From Vibrio scophthalmi LMG 19158 (lineage in GTDB: Bacteria; Pseudomonadota; Gammaproteobacteria; Enterobacterales; Vibrionaceae), in assembly GCF_000222585.1 (NCBI RefSeq), contig NZ_AFWE01000070.1:1-64000 (forward strand): 64,000 bases of DNA. The letters run 5' to 3'. The position numbers and the translations under genes were made by a program. Below the pieces are notes generated by a model. It had not been told where the DNA came from, ran no database searches, and was given only the letters and a program-made list of their open reading frames with translations. Shown in pieces: positions 49,984 through 58,690 of this stretch. Positions within the stretch are counted from its first letter, which is position 1. The number at the start of each line of letters is the position of its first letter.

Positions 49984-50831
49984 TTTAGCTCCTCAATTTT
50001 TTTGTCTAACAGAGCGATGTCAGTTTCAATAGCGGCACGAAGTTCATCATCTAGACGTAGGTGGTGGTTAGCTGAAATATTGACAACCGTTGGAATGCCT
50101 TGGCCTTTAACTGTATCTAGGATGATGGCGGTCGGGCGATCAGTGGTCGCGAGTGCTTGCTCAATAACATCACAAATAGCGCCAACATTTGCGCCATCAA
50201 CAGCCAGAGATTGGAAGCCAAAAGCTTCAAACTTTTTCTGTAGGTCGAAAGATTCTTGAATATCAGCAATATCACCATCTAGTTGGCGCTTGTTGTTATC
50301 AACAAAAACAACGAGATTGCTCAGCTTATGGTGAGCGGCAAATTGAATCGCTTCCCAGCATTGGCCTTCTTGTAGCTCACCGTCACCGACGATAGTGAAA
50401 ACGTTCGATTTTGAACCCGCAGCCATACCTGTCGCGCATGAGATACCTTGGCCCAGAGAGCCTGTGGTCATGTCGACGCCAGGCGTTTTATTCATATCAG
50501 CGTGGCTTGGTAGGTTAGTACCATTAGCGTTGATAGTTTGCAGCCAAGAAAGGTCGAAAAATCCACGTAGCGCGAGTGTGGCATACAGTGCTGGGCCAGC
50601 ATGGCCTTTAGAAAGAACAAATAGATCGCGGTCTTTCATTTGCGGATTTTGTGGGTCGTGTTTTAGGTAGCGACCGTACAAACAAGCTAAGGTTTCAGTG
50701 ACAGATAAGCAGCCACCAAAGTGGCCGTAGCCCATATTTAACAATGCTTTAGAGAGTTCTTTTTTAATCGATAAGTTAAACGATTCGATTTGACGCAGGT
50801 CGAGTGGAGACTGCATTTCATTAGTAGGCAT
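49980..50831 (-). CDS. Transketolase, N-terminal subunit (split enzyme, TPP-binding)
   Basis: 283 residues holding the diphosphate-binding domain. The TPP motif GDG-X..-NN is visible as VGDGELQEGQCWEAIQFAAHHK then VFVDNN; GHFGGCLSVTETLACLYG and LSKGHAGPALYATLAL are further conserved segments. Together with the C-terminal subunit it forms a two-gene transketolase, distinct from the single-chain housekeeping enzyme. Separated from the IIC gene by 53 bases with no clear terminator. Confidence 0.93.
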   Translation of the reverse strand: MPTNEMQSPLDLRQIESFNLSIKKELSKALLNMGYGHFGGCLSVTETLACLYGRYLKHDPQNPQMKDRDLFVLSKGHAGPALYATLALRGFFDLSWLQTINANGTNLPSHADMNKTPGVDMTTGSLGQGISCATGMAAGSKSNVFTIVGDGELQEGQCWEAIQFAAHHKLSNLVVFVDNNKRQLDGDIADIQESFDLQKKFEAFGFQSLAVDGANVGAICDVIEQALATTDRPTAIILDTVKGQGIPTVVNISANHHLRLDDELRAAIETDIALLDKKIEELK

Positions 50832-50884
50832 AATAACCTCGGAAAATAGGAGAGAGCGGGCTGGGGGAACAGCCCGCTAGGAAT

Positions 50885-52237
50885 TTAGATGTTTTCTGCA
50901 GTATCAGCAGATTTCTTGCCTAAGAAGTTAGTGCTTAGTACAGCACCAGCAACAAGTGCGATACCGATGATTACTGCTTCTTTACCAATCATTGCTAGGT
51001 AGCCAAGGAAGATACCTGTAACTGCGAAGTCAGAATCAGAGAATGTTGTGTTGGCAAAGCCTAGGTCGCCAAGTACAGGCAGTAGCCATAGTGTTAGGAA
51101 CGTAATAACCACACCGTTGACGAAAGCACCGATTGCAGCGCCGCGACGACCACCAGTTGCGTTACCAAACACGCCTGCTGTTGCACCAGTAAAGAAGTGA
51201 GGAACCACACCTGGAAGGATAAGCGTTAGCTCCATCACACCCAAGATACCCATGCTGACCAAGCCGCCTAAGAAACTACATAGGAAACCGATAAGTACCG
51301 CATTTTGTGCGTAAGGGAATACGATAGGGCAATCTAGTGCTGGTTTTGCATTTGGTACCAATTTTTGTGAAATACCGGTAAAGGCTGGTACGATTTCAGC
51401 AAGTACTAGACGTACACCTTGTAGGATAACGAATACACCCGCAGCAAAGCCGATTGCAGTCAGAATGGCGTAAACAATTGGGTTTTGGCCATTACTTAGG
51501 TTTTCGGTAACAAACTCAGAGCCAGCGGCTAGAACAAGAATTAAGTAGATCACACCCATGGTTAGCGAAATAGAAATTGAAGAGTCACGAAGGAACACAA
51601 GGTTCTTCGGTAGATTCATTTCTTCAGTGCTCTTTGAGCCTTTACCGACTACTTGACCAACGAGAGCTGAAGCGACATAGCCAACCGTTGAGAAGTGACC
51701 AAATGCAACATCATCGCTACCGATGATCTTACGCATGAATGGCTGCGCCATCGCTGGGAACAACACCATGATTAGACCTAAGCTCACTGAACCTAAGAAC
51801 ACCAACATCGCGCCGCTAAAGCCAGCAACACTTAGGATAATGGCAATCATACATGCCATGTACAGAGTGTGGTGACCAGTTAAGAAGATGAACTTAAATT
51901 TTGAGTAACGAGCAAAGAAGATATTTGCCACCATACCGAATGCCATGATCATTGAGGTTGCTGCCCCAAAATCCGCCATTGCAGTTGCGTAGATTGCTTC
52001 GTTGTTTGGGATAACACCACGAAGGCTGAAGCCTTCTTCCATCAGTACACCCATTGGAGTAACTGCGGCAACCAGAATACCAGCGCCACCGCCGATAACA
52101 ATGAAGCCAAGAATGGTTTTAATCGTGCCCTTAATAACATCAGAACTCGATTTTTTCTGGATAGCCAAACCTAATAAGGCGACTAAACCAATCAGTATTG
52201 CAGGGGTGCTAAGAATATCAGTAATAAAATGGAGCAT
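50885..52237 (-). CDS. PTS system EIIC, ascorbate/UlaA (SgaT) family
   Basis: 450-residue membrane permease with ten or more helices, of the L-ascorbate PTS family. Conserved parts: GGAGILVAAVTPMGVLMEEGF, FLTGHHTLYMACMIA and VVPHFFTGATAGVFGNATGG. The paired IIA and IIB genes lie just upstream. Although ascorbate is the known substrate of UlaA, no ulaD, ulaE, ulaF or ulaG accompanies it; a transketolase does instead, so another sugar (or five-carbon acid) may be the substrate. Confidence 0.93.
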   Translation of the reverse strand: MLHFITDILSTPAILIGLVALLGLAIQKKSSSDVIKGTIKTILGFIVIGGGAGILVAAVTPMGVLMEEGFSLRGVIPNNEAIYATAMADFGAATSMIMAFGMVANIFFARYSKFKFIFLTGHHTLYMACMIAIILSVAGFSGAMLVFLGSVSLGLIMVLFPAMAQPFMRKIIGSDDVAFGHFSTVGYVASALVGQVVGKGSKSTEEMNLPKNLVFLRDSSISISLTMGVIYLILVLAAGSEFVTENLSNGQNPIVYAILTAIGFAAGVFVILQGVRLVLAEIVPAFTGISQKLVPNAKPALDCPIVFPYAQNAVLIGFLCSFLGGLVSMGILGVMELTLILPGVVPHFFTGATAGVFGNATGGRRGAAIGAFVNGVVITFLTLWLLPVLGDLGFANTTFSDSDFAVTGIFLGYLAMIGKEAVIIGIALVAGAVLSTNFLGKKSADTAENI

Positions 52238-52248
52238 AATAAGTTCCT

Positions 52249-52515
52249 TTAGTTACGATTTAAGTAAGCTTCGATTTTTTCTTTCATTGCTGCTTTGTCG
52301 GTAATGTTTGGAATTGAAATAACATCACCAGCATGAATACTGTCCGCAAGATCTTTTGTACAAATAAAAACATCAGCCATGTCTGGGGTTACAGAGCCTA
52401 AATCGGTATGTTCAACTTCTGCATCGATACCTAATTCACGCATCACTTCTTTAACCTTCATTTCGATCATGAAAGAAGAACCTAGACCTGTGCTACATAC
52501 AGCCATAATACGCAT
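52249..52515 (-). CDS. PTS system EIIB, lactose/ascorbate (UlaB) type
   Basis: 88-residue phosphocarrier that passes phosphate from IIA to the incoming sugar. The phospho-Cys is in AVCSTGLGSSFMIEM (residue 7 of MRIMAVC). ATG 52515 has GAGGA seven bases upstream; the frame opens 11 codons earlier inside the IIA gene. Lies between IIA (10 bases) and IIC (11 bases). Confidence 0.93.
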   Translation of the reverse strand: MRIMAVCSTGLGSSFMIEMKVKEVMRELGIDAEVEHTDLGSVTPDMADVFICTKDLADSIHAGDVISIPNITDKAAMKEKIEAYLNRN

Positions 52516-52525
52516 AGTTTTATCC

Positions 52526-52969
52526 TCAGAATTTTTTGATTGTTTCAATAATTTGTTGTTTTTCTAGAGCCTTTGACACTTCTAATACGTCTTCTTCACT
52601 ACAGAAGAATTCTGAAATAGAGGTGATCAGCTCGATGTGTTGGTTGCTATCTTTAGCCGCTAGCAACAAAAGAATTTTTACTGGATCGTTATCTTCGCTA
52701 TGAAATTCAACGCCATTACGAACCACAAGTAGGGATAGAGCGTTATTGTTGACGCCTTGCTCTGGACGAGCGTGTGGCATAGCAATCATCGGGGCAAGAA
52801 CGTAGTAAGGGCCAAGTTCTAGAGTTGAATTGATGATGGCATCAACATATTCAGGTTGAATATCACCAGACTCAATTAATGGTTGGCATACCAGATGAAT
52901 GGCATCCTGCCAGTTTGAAATGTCATCAACAATAGAGATGCGCTGTTCAGTAAGGAGAGTTGAAAGCAT
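52526..52969 (-). CDS. PTS system EIIA, fructose/mannitol type
   Basis: 147-residue phosphocarrier receiving phosphate from HPr. The phospho-His is in APMIAMPHARPEQGV. It is the first gene of the IIA-IIB-IIC-transketolase operon. A 579-base gap upstream holds the promoter. Confidence 0.93.
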   Translation of the reverse strand: MLSTLLTEQRISIVDDISNWQDAIHLVCQPLIESGDIQPEYVDAIINSTLELGPYYVLAPMIAMPHARPEQGVNNNALSLLVVRNGVEFHSEDNDPVKILLLLAAKDSNQHIELITSISEFFCSEEDVLEVSKALEKQQIIETIKKF

Positions 52970-53548
52970 ATGTTTACCTTTATTACGTTAACCTTGATAT
53001 ACACCATCAAAGCTGTCTATACAGGTAATGCTATAAGAGTTAAAAAATAAATAAGGTGATAATTCTCTCAATAATCCAAGGGTTAAAATTTAATTTCCAT
53101 TGCTGTCTTTGGAATCACAGTTTTGTGTTTATCTCTAATATGTGGGGGTAAACTTGTGAGGTATGTGGGTTTTATTCGTCAGTACTTGGTGCTATGTGAA
53201 ATATCAAGGAAGTATTAATTTGAATTAAAAATTAAATTCAATGTTCTAGTTAGGTGGTGGATAAGTGTTGTTAGTGTTGATTTTTTATTAATAAAAATAA
53301 CAACAGAAGGAGATATAAAGAGAAATAAAAGCGGCGAACAGGAATAAATTAAATGGAAGCGATCGGTTTAAGAAGAGGTTGTGGTTATCTGCTCTGTATT
53401 TTTTCCATAGGGTGGGTGATTGTACGCGGGTCCATGTGCGACTCAATCATGTTATTAAGCCGTTAATCCATACAGAAATAGACACGACAAAATGAAAAGC
53501 CACCATTCATGAATCAATTGATGAATGGTGGTTCGAAAATCGAATGAA
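52970..53548. other. Long intergenic region upstream of the PTS operon
   Basis: About 580 bases, AT-rich, between the PTS IIA start and the aphA terminator. Just upstream of the IIA gene, GATATACACC and CTGTCTATACAG (about 52995-53020) resemble the GT-N-TATAC half sites used by HutC/UTRA regulators and could be the GntR operator. A 37-codon open frame (53353) has no ribosome-binding site and is not called. I see no other gene. Confidence 0.45.
53494..53531 (-). terminator. Terminator of aphA
   Basis: 11-bp stem CCACCATTCAT / ATGAATGGTGG with a ten-base loop, followed by CTTTTCATTTT on the minus strand. Confidence 0.8.
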
Positions 53549-54256
53549 TTAGTAGTTCGAATCAATCAATACTGCTTCACCATATTTGCCTGCTTGAGGC
53601 ATTGGATTGTTGGTTGACTGAGCATTGCGTAGGAAACGAATACCTTTTGCACCAACGTGCTGAGCACTCGTAATATCGGCATCAGCATCACCGTAGAACA
53701 TCGTGATATTTGCCGTTTTCAGTTGTTTTTCTTTCTCTAAACCGCCAGCAAATACAACCGGTTTGATTTGGTCACGGTATTCAGCAGGGAATAGATTGCG
53801 AATCAATGTGGTTACGGTTTCTTGACCTTCAGGGGCCGTGCGACCAGTAACAAAATAAACCGTGTCACCATGCTTCAGGTGCATATTTACGAGCTTAAGC
53901 GCCGATTGTTTAGGAATAGAGAACTGATCTAAACCAGTACTTGCTTCATTCCAAAATTCTTGATTGTTAAGATAATCGAAGGAGTTTGGAGAGTATTTTT
54001 GTTTACCATAGTAGAACGCAGGTGATGAGAATAGCATGGTGTCATCAATATCTAAGCCCACGGTGATTGGGTGTTTAGGTAGCTCTTTCTGAATATCAGA
54101 AACGGTTACCCAATCGATATCTTGGTAAGCTCCAGTGGCTGGAGATTGAGCAATATAAGACTGCATATCAATCGTTTCTAGTGGCGCGGCTGAAACGAAA
54201 GATGAACTTAATAGAAGGGCACTGATCGCAAGCGTTAAAGGTTTGGTAAATCGCAT
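53549..54256 (-). CDS. aphA: Class B acid phosphatase AphA
   Basis: Periplasmic non-specific acid phosphatase/phosphotransferase that removes phosphate from nucleotides and other monoesters, 235 residues. A signal peptide (MRFTKPLTLAISALLLSSSFVSAA) leads the chain. DDDD-superfamily motifs: GLDIDDTMLFSS with nucleophile and acid Asp, the Thr/Arg in VYFVTGRT, and the Mg site in YGDADADI. Not to be confused with the Vibrio virulence regulator also called AphA. Stands alone. Confidence 0.95.
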   Translation of the reverse strand: MRFTKPLTLAISALLLSSSFVSAAPLETIDMQSYIAQSPATGAYQDIDWVTVSDIQKELPKHPITVGLDIDDTMLFSSPAFYYGKQKYSPNSFDYLNNQEFWNEASTGLDQFSIPKQSALKLVNMHLKHGDTVYFVTGRTAPEGQETVTTLIRNLFPAEYRDQIKPVVFAGGLEKEKQLKTANITMFYGDADADITSAQHVGAKGIRFLRNAQSTNNPMPQAGKYGEAVLIDSNY

Positions 54257-54524
54257 GATTGTTCCTTTGGATGAGCGTATTTAAATTTGGATGTCTAGGC
54301 CGGTATCGCCTGACGCCCGCAGCTTACTCTTCAGGATATTGGTGTTATGCAGTTCAGATCACAATTTTTATGTAGTGTATCCGCAATGTAATATTGTTGT
54401 TTTTTTTCTTGACGTGTCAATGGATGACAAAAGGCATTGAAGAGCCTAAAGATACAGGACCATCTAACCAGAAGGCCCTGTATTAATTGGTTAATTTAGA
54501 ATGCTATTTAAGTGTCGAATGAGT

Positions 54525-55847
54525 TTACTTAGCGACGTTACCAGCCACGTTTAGTGCATCCCACGTACGTGAGAAAGGTGGCGCGTAGCAGAAGTCCATG
54601 TAGCCGAGTTGTTCAGTGGTCATCTTGGCCACAATCGCGACTGCGAGTGCATTCACGCGGCCCACGGCGCCTTTTTTACCGATGATTTCACCACCCAATA
54701 GAACGTGAGTGTCTGGGTGGTACACTAACTTAACCTTAATATCTTCTTGGTTCGGGTAGTAATCCGTTTGGTTTTTATCTGCAATCGTCGAGGCTTTGAC
54801 GGCCATATTATGCTCTTTGGCCAACAGTTCAGAGACACCGGTACATGCGAGTTCGTAATCCAATACTTTTAAGCATGATGAGCCTAAGAAACCGGTCATA
54901 TGGGTGTCTTTGCCTGCAAGGTTATCTGCCATCATACGAGCTTGCTTGTTGGCTGTTGTTGCCAGCGGCAAATACATTGAGTGACCAAGCGCCATATGAT
55001 GAACAACCGCACAGTCACCGACTGCGTAGATATGAGCATCTTCCGTCGCACCAAACTCATCGACAAGCAGTGCACCGTTGCTCGCTTTAGCCAATTCGAA
55101 TGCTTCTGTGTTTGGTTTAAAACCAAGTGATAGGAGTACGATATCCGCTTCAACATCACCATTGTCTGTTGATACGATATAACCGCCTTGTGGTGCATCA
55201 GCAATAGCGGAAACACTACAACCGGTTTTCAGATCGGCACCTGATTCACGAATAGCATCTTCCACAACCGTGATCATTTCTGGGCTGAATTGGCGGCTCA
55301 TGATGTGTTGTTCACGCTCAATGATGGTGACGTGTTTGTCCAGACCATGGGCTGCGTCAAAGACTTCAAGGCCTATAAAGCCTGCGCCGATCACGCAAAC
55401 GCGCTGTTTGCTGCTGTCTTTAAAAGCTTCTTTAACCGCCAAGCCATCTTCTCGACTGGTCAGAGTGTAGACATGCTCTGGGTTGTATTCACCAAAAGCA
55501 GGTAGGATAGGACGAGCGCCAGTTGCGATAATCAGCAGATCGTAATCCAACACGCTTTCTGCTTCGTTATGGCGAAGCGTGATTTGTTTTTCAGTGCGAT
55601 TCAGCGCCACCATTTCGGTGTTAACGCGAACATCTAAACCTGATTGAATAGCTTGCTCAGGTGTACGAGAAATCATACGTTCCGTGTCATCAAACATGCC
55701 ACCTGCAAAGTAAGGTAGGCCACAAGCGCCGAACGAAATGTAGTCGCGTTTTTCAATCACGATGACATCGCTTGATGGTTGATTTCTTTTGTATTTTGCA
55801 GCGAAGCTCATACCTGCGGCATTACCGCCAATGACAACAACTTTCAT
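54525..55847 (-). CDS. CoA-disulfide reductase / NADH oxidase family flavoprotein
   Basis: 440-residue FAD enzyme with the FAD-binding VVVIGGNAAGMSFAAK at the N-terminus, a single redox-active Cys in DYISFGACGLPYFAGG (CoADR pattern SFxxCxxPY) and the NAD-binding CVIGAGFIGLEV. The dimerisation domain follows. It reduces CoA disulfide or related disulfides with NAD(P)H, or water-forming NADH oxidase activity in some relatives; the substrate is inferred. It ends in a moderate hairpin (54452-54483). It shares direction and context with TcyP and RidA, but has a terminator between. Confidence 0.9.
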   Translation of the reverse strand: MKVVVIGGNAAGMSFAAKYKRNQPSSDVIVIEKRDYISFGACGLPYFAGGMFDDTERMISRTPEQAIQSGLDVRVNTEMVALNRTEKQITLRHNEAESVLDYDLLIIATGARPILPAFGEYNPEHVYTLTSREDGLAVKEAFKDSSKQRVCVIGAGFIGLEVFDAAHGLDKHVTIIEREQHIMSRQFSPEMITVVEDAIRESGADLKTGCSVSAIADAPQGGYIVSTDNGDVEADIVLLSLGFKPNTEAFELAKASNGALLVDEFGATEDAHIYAVGDCAVVHHMALGHSMYLPLATTANKQARMMADNLAGKDTHMTGFLGSSCLKVLDYELACTGVSELLAKEHNMAVKASTIADKNQTDYYPNQEDIKVKLVYHPDTHVLLGGEIIGKKGAVGRVNALAVAIVAKMTTEQLGYMDFCYAPPFSRTWDALNVAGNVAK

Positions 55848-55875
55848 TTTAACTACCTAAATAACTGAAATTCTG

Positions 55876-55911
55876 AAAAACGAAAGAGCACCCAAAGTGG
55901 ATGCTCTTTCT
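55876..55911 (-). terminator. Terminator of the ridA-tcyP transcript
   Basis: On the minus strand GAAAGAGCA / TGCTCTTTC hairpin with a short loop, followed by a T-rich tail, just past the tcyP stop. Confidence 0.75.
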
Positions 55912-55923
55912 TAAACCAAGAGA

Positions 55924-57336
55924 TTAAGCTGCCGCTTCGCTCTCTTTAGCGCTAACAGCGCCATTGTCTGAATTGTATTGCTCAAGATTGAGTGAGCCAT
56001 TCTTCTTCGCGGTTAACACGCCTGATAGCATTGAACCTGAGATGTTTAGCGCAGTACGTGCCATATCGATCAGAGCTTCAATTGAAACCAGAATCGCTAC
56101 TACCGTGATGTCTAGACCCATAATAGTCAATACAGCCACTGCGGCAAACGTTGCACCGCCACCGACACCAGCGATACCGAATGAAGCAATCGCGATAACG
56201 GCAATCAGTTGCAGGATGAAGCCCATATCAACTGGCATACCCATTACTTGTGCAGCCATGATAGCAAGCATTGCAGGGTAAATACCCGCACAACCGTTTT
56301 GACCGATACTGGTACCGAAGGTGGCAGACATATTTGCTGTTTCTTCATCTACACCTAAACGTTGTGTTTGTGCTTCAACGTTAAGAGGGATAGCAGCCAT
56401 GCTTGAACGAGAACCAAAACCGAACACCAATACAGGCCAAGTTTTCTTCATGAATTTAGCTGGTGATAGGCCGAACATTGACACCATTACGAAATGGATA
56501 ACGAACATCACACCGATGGCTACATAGCTTGCAACTAGGAAGCGGCCCATTTCTGCTAAAGCGAACAAGTCATTGGTCATCATGAACGTGGTCATCAAAG
56601 CGAATACACCGTAAGGCGTTAGCTTTAGGATCTCACGAACCATTGAAAGAACCACTTCTTTAGCCGCGTTGATGAAATCAACAAAGTTTTGTACTTTTTC
56701 AGGCTTACGAGTTTTAACTTGTAGAATACAGTAGCCAAGGAACATACCGAACAGAACGGTTGATAGCGTTGATGTGCGCTGAGAACCGGTTAGCATGTCG
56801 AAGATGTTGGTTGGAATGATAGACAGAGCCATGCCTGATAGGCCGCTGTTCGCCATTGCGTTTTGCGTTGCGATCAGAGAGTCACCACGCGCTTCGATTG
56901 CGCTGTTAGTACCCATGGTGCTAACCAATGCGTTTGCATCGATACCAAATAGGTAAATGGCAGCAATACCAACGGCTGCTGAAATCGCACAAGTGAAAAG
57001 TAGAATACCAATGATTTTTGGTGCGATTCTAGACAGCGCGCCGCCACCTTCAACGTTCATGATTGAAGAGATCATTGCCACGAAAACAAGTGGAATAACG
57101 ATCATTTGTAGCAGCTTGATGTAGCCTTTACCGAACACTGAAATTAGTTCAGCAAAGCCACTAGTCGCGACGTTACCCACGCCGAAAACAAGTTGAATTG
57201 CGCCACCAAATAAAAGGCCGGCTGCAAGGGCGCTCAGTACGCGGAAGTTAAAACTTTTCTTCTGTTTTTTGAAGTTTGACAGTAAGGCGTAGAAGCCAAA
57301 AAACAGAACACTTAATCCAATAAACGAAACACTCAT
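55924..57336 (-). CDS. tcyP: L-cystine:H+ (or Na+) symporter, TcyP type (DAACS family)
   Basis: 470-residue symporter of the dicarboxylate/amino acid:cation family. Residues ALAAGLLFGGAIQLVFG (about 38-54), KLLQMIVIPLVFVAMISSIM and GSRSSMAAIPLNVEAQ (the serine-rich hairpin) through FGTSIGQNGCAGIYPAMLAIM match TcyP/YdjN-like cystine transporters. It has about eight helices and two re-entrant loops. It follows ridA by 39 bases, suggesting uptake of cystine together with RidA-linked enamine removal. Confidence 0.9.
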   Translation of the reverse strand: MSVSFIGLSVLFFGFYALLSNFKKQKKSFNFRVLSALAAGLLFGGAIQLVFGVGNVATSGFAELISVFGKGYIKLLQMIVIPLVFVAMISSIMNVEGGGALSRIAPKIIGILLFTCAISAAVGIAAIYLFGIDANALVSTMGTNSAIEARGDSLIATQNAMANSGLSGMALSIIPTNIFDMLTGSQRTSTLSTVLFGMFLGYCILQVKTRKPEKVQNFVDFINAAKEVVLSMVREILKLTPYGVFALMTTFMMTNDLFALAEMGRFLVASYVAIGVMFVIHFVMVSMFGLSPAKFMKKTWPVLVFGFGSRSSMAAIPLNVEAQTQRLGVDEETANMSATFGTSIGQNGCAGIYPAMLAIMAAQVMGMPVDMGFILQLIAVIAIASFGIAGVGGGATFAAVAVLTIMGLDITVVAILVSIEALIDMARTALNISGSMLSGVLTAKKNGSLNLEQYNSDNGAVSAKESEAAA

Positions 57337-57375
57337 GAGAATCTCCTATTGATACCCATATTTTGCTGATAATGG

Positions 57376-57759
57376 TTATTTCTTGAAGGCAACCGCTTCA
57401 ACTTCAACCAAAGCATCTTTTGGCAACCTTGCCGCTTCAACACAAGAGCGTGCAGGTGCATTCTCAGTGCCGAAAACCTCAGTGTATACTTCGTTAAACG
57501 CGGCAAAGTTTTCCATGTCAGACAGGAAGCAAGTTGTTTTTAATACGCTGTCTAGACCAGCACCACTTGCTTCAAGTACCGCTTTCAAGTTCTCTAGAGA
57601 CTGACGTGCTTGCTCCTTAATACCACCTTCAACAAATTGCATGGTTTCAGGCACAAGAGGAAGTTGACCTGAAGTAAACACCAAGTCGCTGTATGCGGTA
57701 CCTTGAGAGTACGGGCCGATAGCCGCAGGGGCTTTTTCAGTCGCAATGATTTGTTTCAC
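57376..57759 (-). CDS. ridA: RidA family reactive intermediate/imine deaminase
   Basis: 127-residue trimeric enzyme that hydrolyses the reactive enamine/imine (2-aminoacrylate) released by PLP enzymes acting on serine, threonine or cysteine. The conserved IGPYSQGTAYSDLVFTSGQLP, the catalytic Arg in APARSCVEAARLPKDALVEVEAVAF, and the LENLKAVLEASG helix are all present. Placed between a transcription regulator and a cystine transporter, it suggests a role in cysteine breakdown. Confidence 0.95.
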   Translation of the reverse strand: MKQIIATEKAPAAIGPYSQGTAYSDLVFTSGQLPLVPETMQFVEGGIKEQARQSLENLKAVLEASGAGLDSVLKTTCFLSDMENFAAFNEVYTEVFGTENAPARSCVEAARLPKDALVEVEAVAFKK

Positions 57760-57786
57760 TATGTAACTCCTAAATGATTAACTTTT

Positions 57787-58443
57787 TTATGATTTGAATT
57801 CGCGAATAAATTTGTAAACAGCTTGGCGGCTAATGCCAAGTCGTTCGGATACTTGTGTGGTCGTCTCTTTAAGCTCAAAAATGCCATTGTCAAACAAGCA
57901 GCGAATGATCGCTTTGTTACGTCCCTTCAGCGTAATGGACTCATCGAGTTCGACTTCCGCAATGGCAGTATCGAGTGCTTGGTTGATGACATCATTAGCA
58001 TTGTTGCTGAAGTTCTCGTTCACTAAAGAGGCACCTGATTGTGGCAGTAAAGTTTTGACAATTTCAGGAAACGGATAAGACAAGTTCATGTTGATGCACA
58101 ACATACCGATGGCTTTTTTATTTGGCCCCGCCAAGATGCAAGTTGTCGATTTCAGAAGAGATCCGTCGGTGGCATTAGTGAAATAACTTTTAGGTGATAC
58201 TTCACCGGTTTGATCGAATGTGCGCCAAACCTTTAAACCTAAATCGGTAACAGGTGAGCCAATTTTGCGTCCGGTGTGGTGACCATTGACGATTTTAACC
58301 ACGGAATGATCCACGCTTTCAAAGGAGTGGATAACCACTTCACAATGGGCGCCAATTAAATCTGCGATGGTGTCAGCTACGCGAAAGTAGTTGTTGAGGT
58401 ACTCGCGATCTTCATCAGTAAATCGAACTTGTTTTACATTCAT
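57787..58443 (-). CDS. YheO/DauR-type PAS transcriptional regulator
   Basis: 218 residues: an N-terminal YheO-like PAS domain (YFRVADTIADLIGAHCEVVIHSFES, then GRKIGSPVTDLGLKVW, CILAGPNKKAIGMLCINMN) and a C-terminal helix-turn-helix (TTQVSERLGISRQAVYKFIREF). The relative DauR controls D-amino-acid dehydrogenation genes. Here it begins the ridA-tcyP unit, 27 bases upstream of ridA, and probably controls it in response to a small amino acid or thiol. A symmetric control region lies upstream. Confidence 0.9.
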   Translation of the reverse strand: MNVKQVRFTDEDREYLNNYFRVADTIADLIGAHCEVVIHSFESVDHSVVKIVNGHHTGRKIGSPVTDLGLKVWRTFDQTGEVSPKSYFTNATDGSLLKSTTCILAGPNKKAIGMLCINMNLSYPFPEIVKTLLPQSGASLVNENFSNNANDVINQALDTAIAEVELDESITLKGRNKAIIRCLFDNGIFELKETTTQVSERLGISRQAVYKFIREFKS

Positions 58444-58533
58444 GGTCTGGGTTTACAAAATTAAACTTTATGCAGCTAAGCTAACTCTTTAGTGGTAATT
58501 CGGCAATAGCAGTAAACTTTTGTAAACTGAAAA

Positions 58534-58555
58534 TTAAGTGTCCTAGGTCACTTAA
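58534..58555. promoter_or_regulatory. 22-bp near-perfect palindrome upstream of the YheO-type regulator
   Basis: TTAAGTG (58534-58540) and CACTTAA (58549-58555) flank T-CCTAGG-T; ten of eleven pairs are symmetric. It is about 90 bases upstream of the regulator start, a typical operator position, and has the same N7-x-CCTAGG-T-N7 layout as the palindrome before sodB. Direct repeats of GTAAAC lie just beside it (58512-58527). Confidence 0.65.
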
Positions 58556-58628
58556 AATGGGCGCAAATGGGTGGCTGGTGTGATTATTTTTCGAACGATA
58601 TCACTATTTTTCATTGGTGCCGGTTGAA

Positions 58629-58657
58629 TTTTTTAAACTAAATCATAGTTTAAAAAA
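58629..58657. repeat. 12-bp perfect AT-rich inverted repeat
   Basis: TTTTTTAAACTA and TAGTTTAAAAAA separated by AATCA. It looks like a symmetric terminator or an AT-hook/nucleoid-type site, in the gap upstream of the YheO-type regulator, with no gene ending beside it on the plus strand. Confidence 0.65.
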
Positions 58658-58690
58658 GTAGCACTAAAGTGAGAGGTTTCTACTAATTTT

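Noticed and set aside
53353-53466. 37-codon open frame in the PTS upstream gap
   Set aside because: No ribosome-binding site, atypical composition and no recognisable product.
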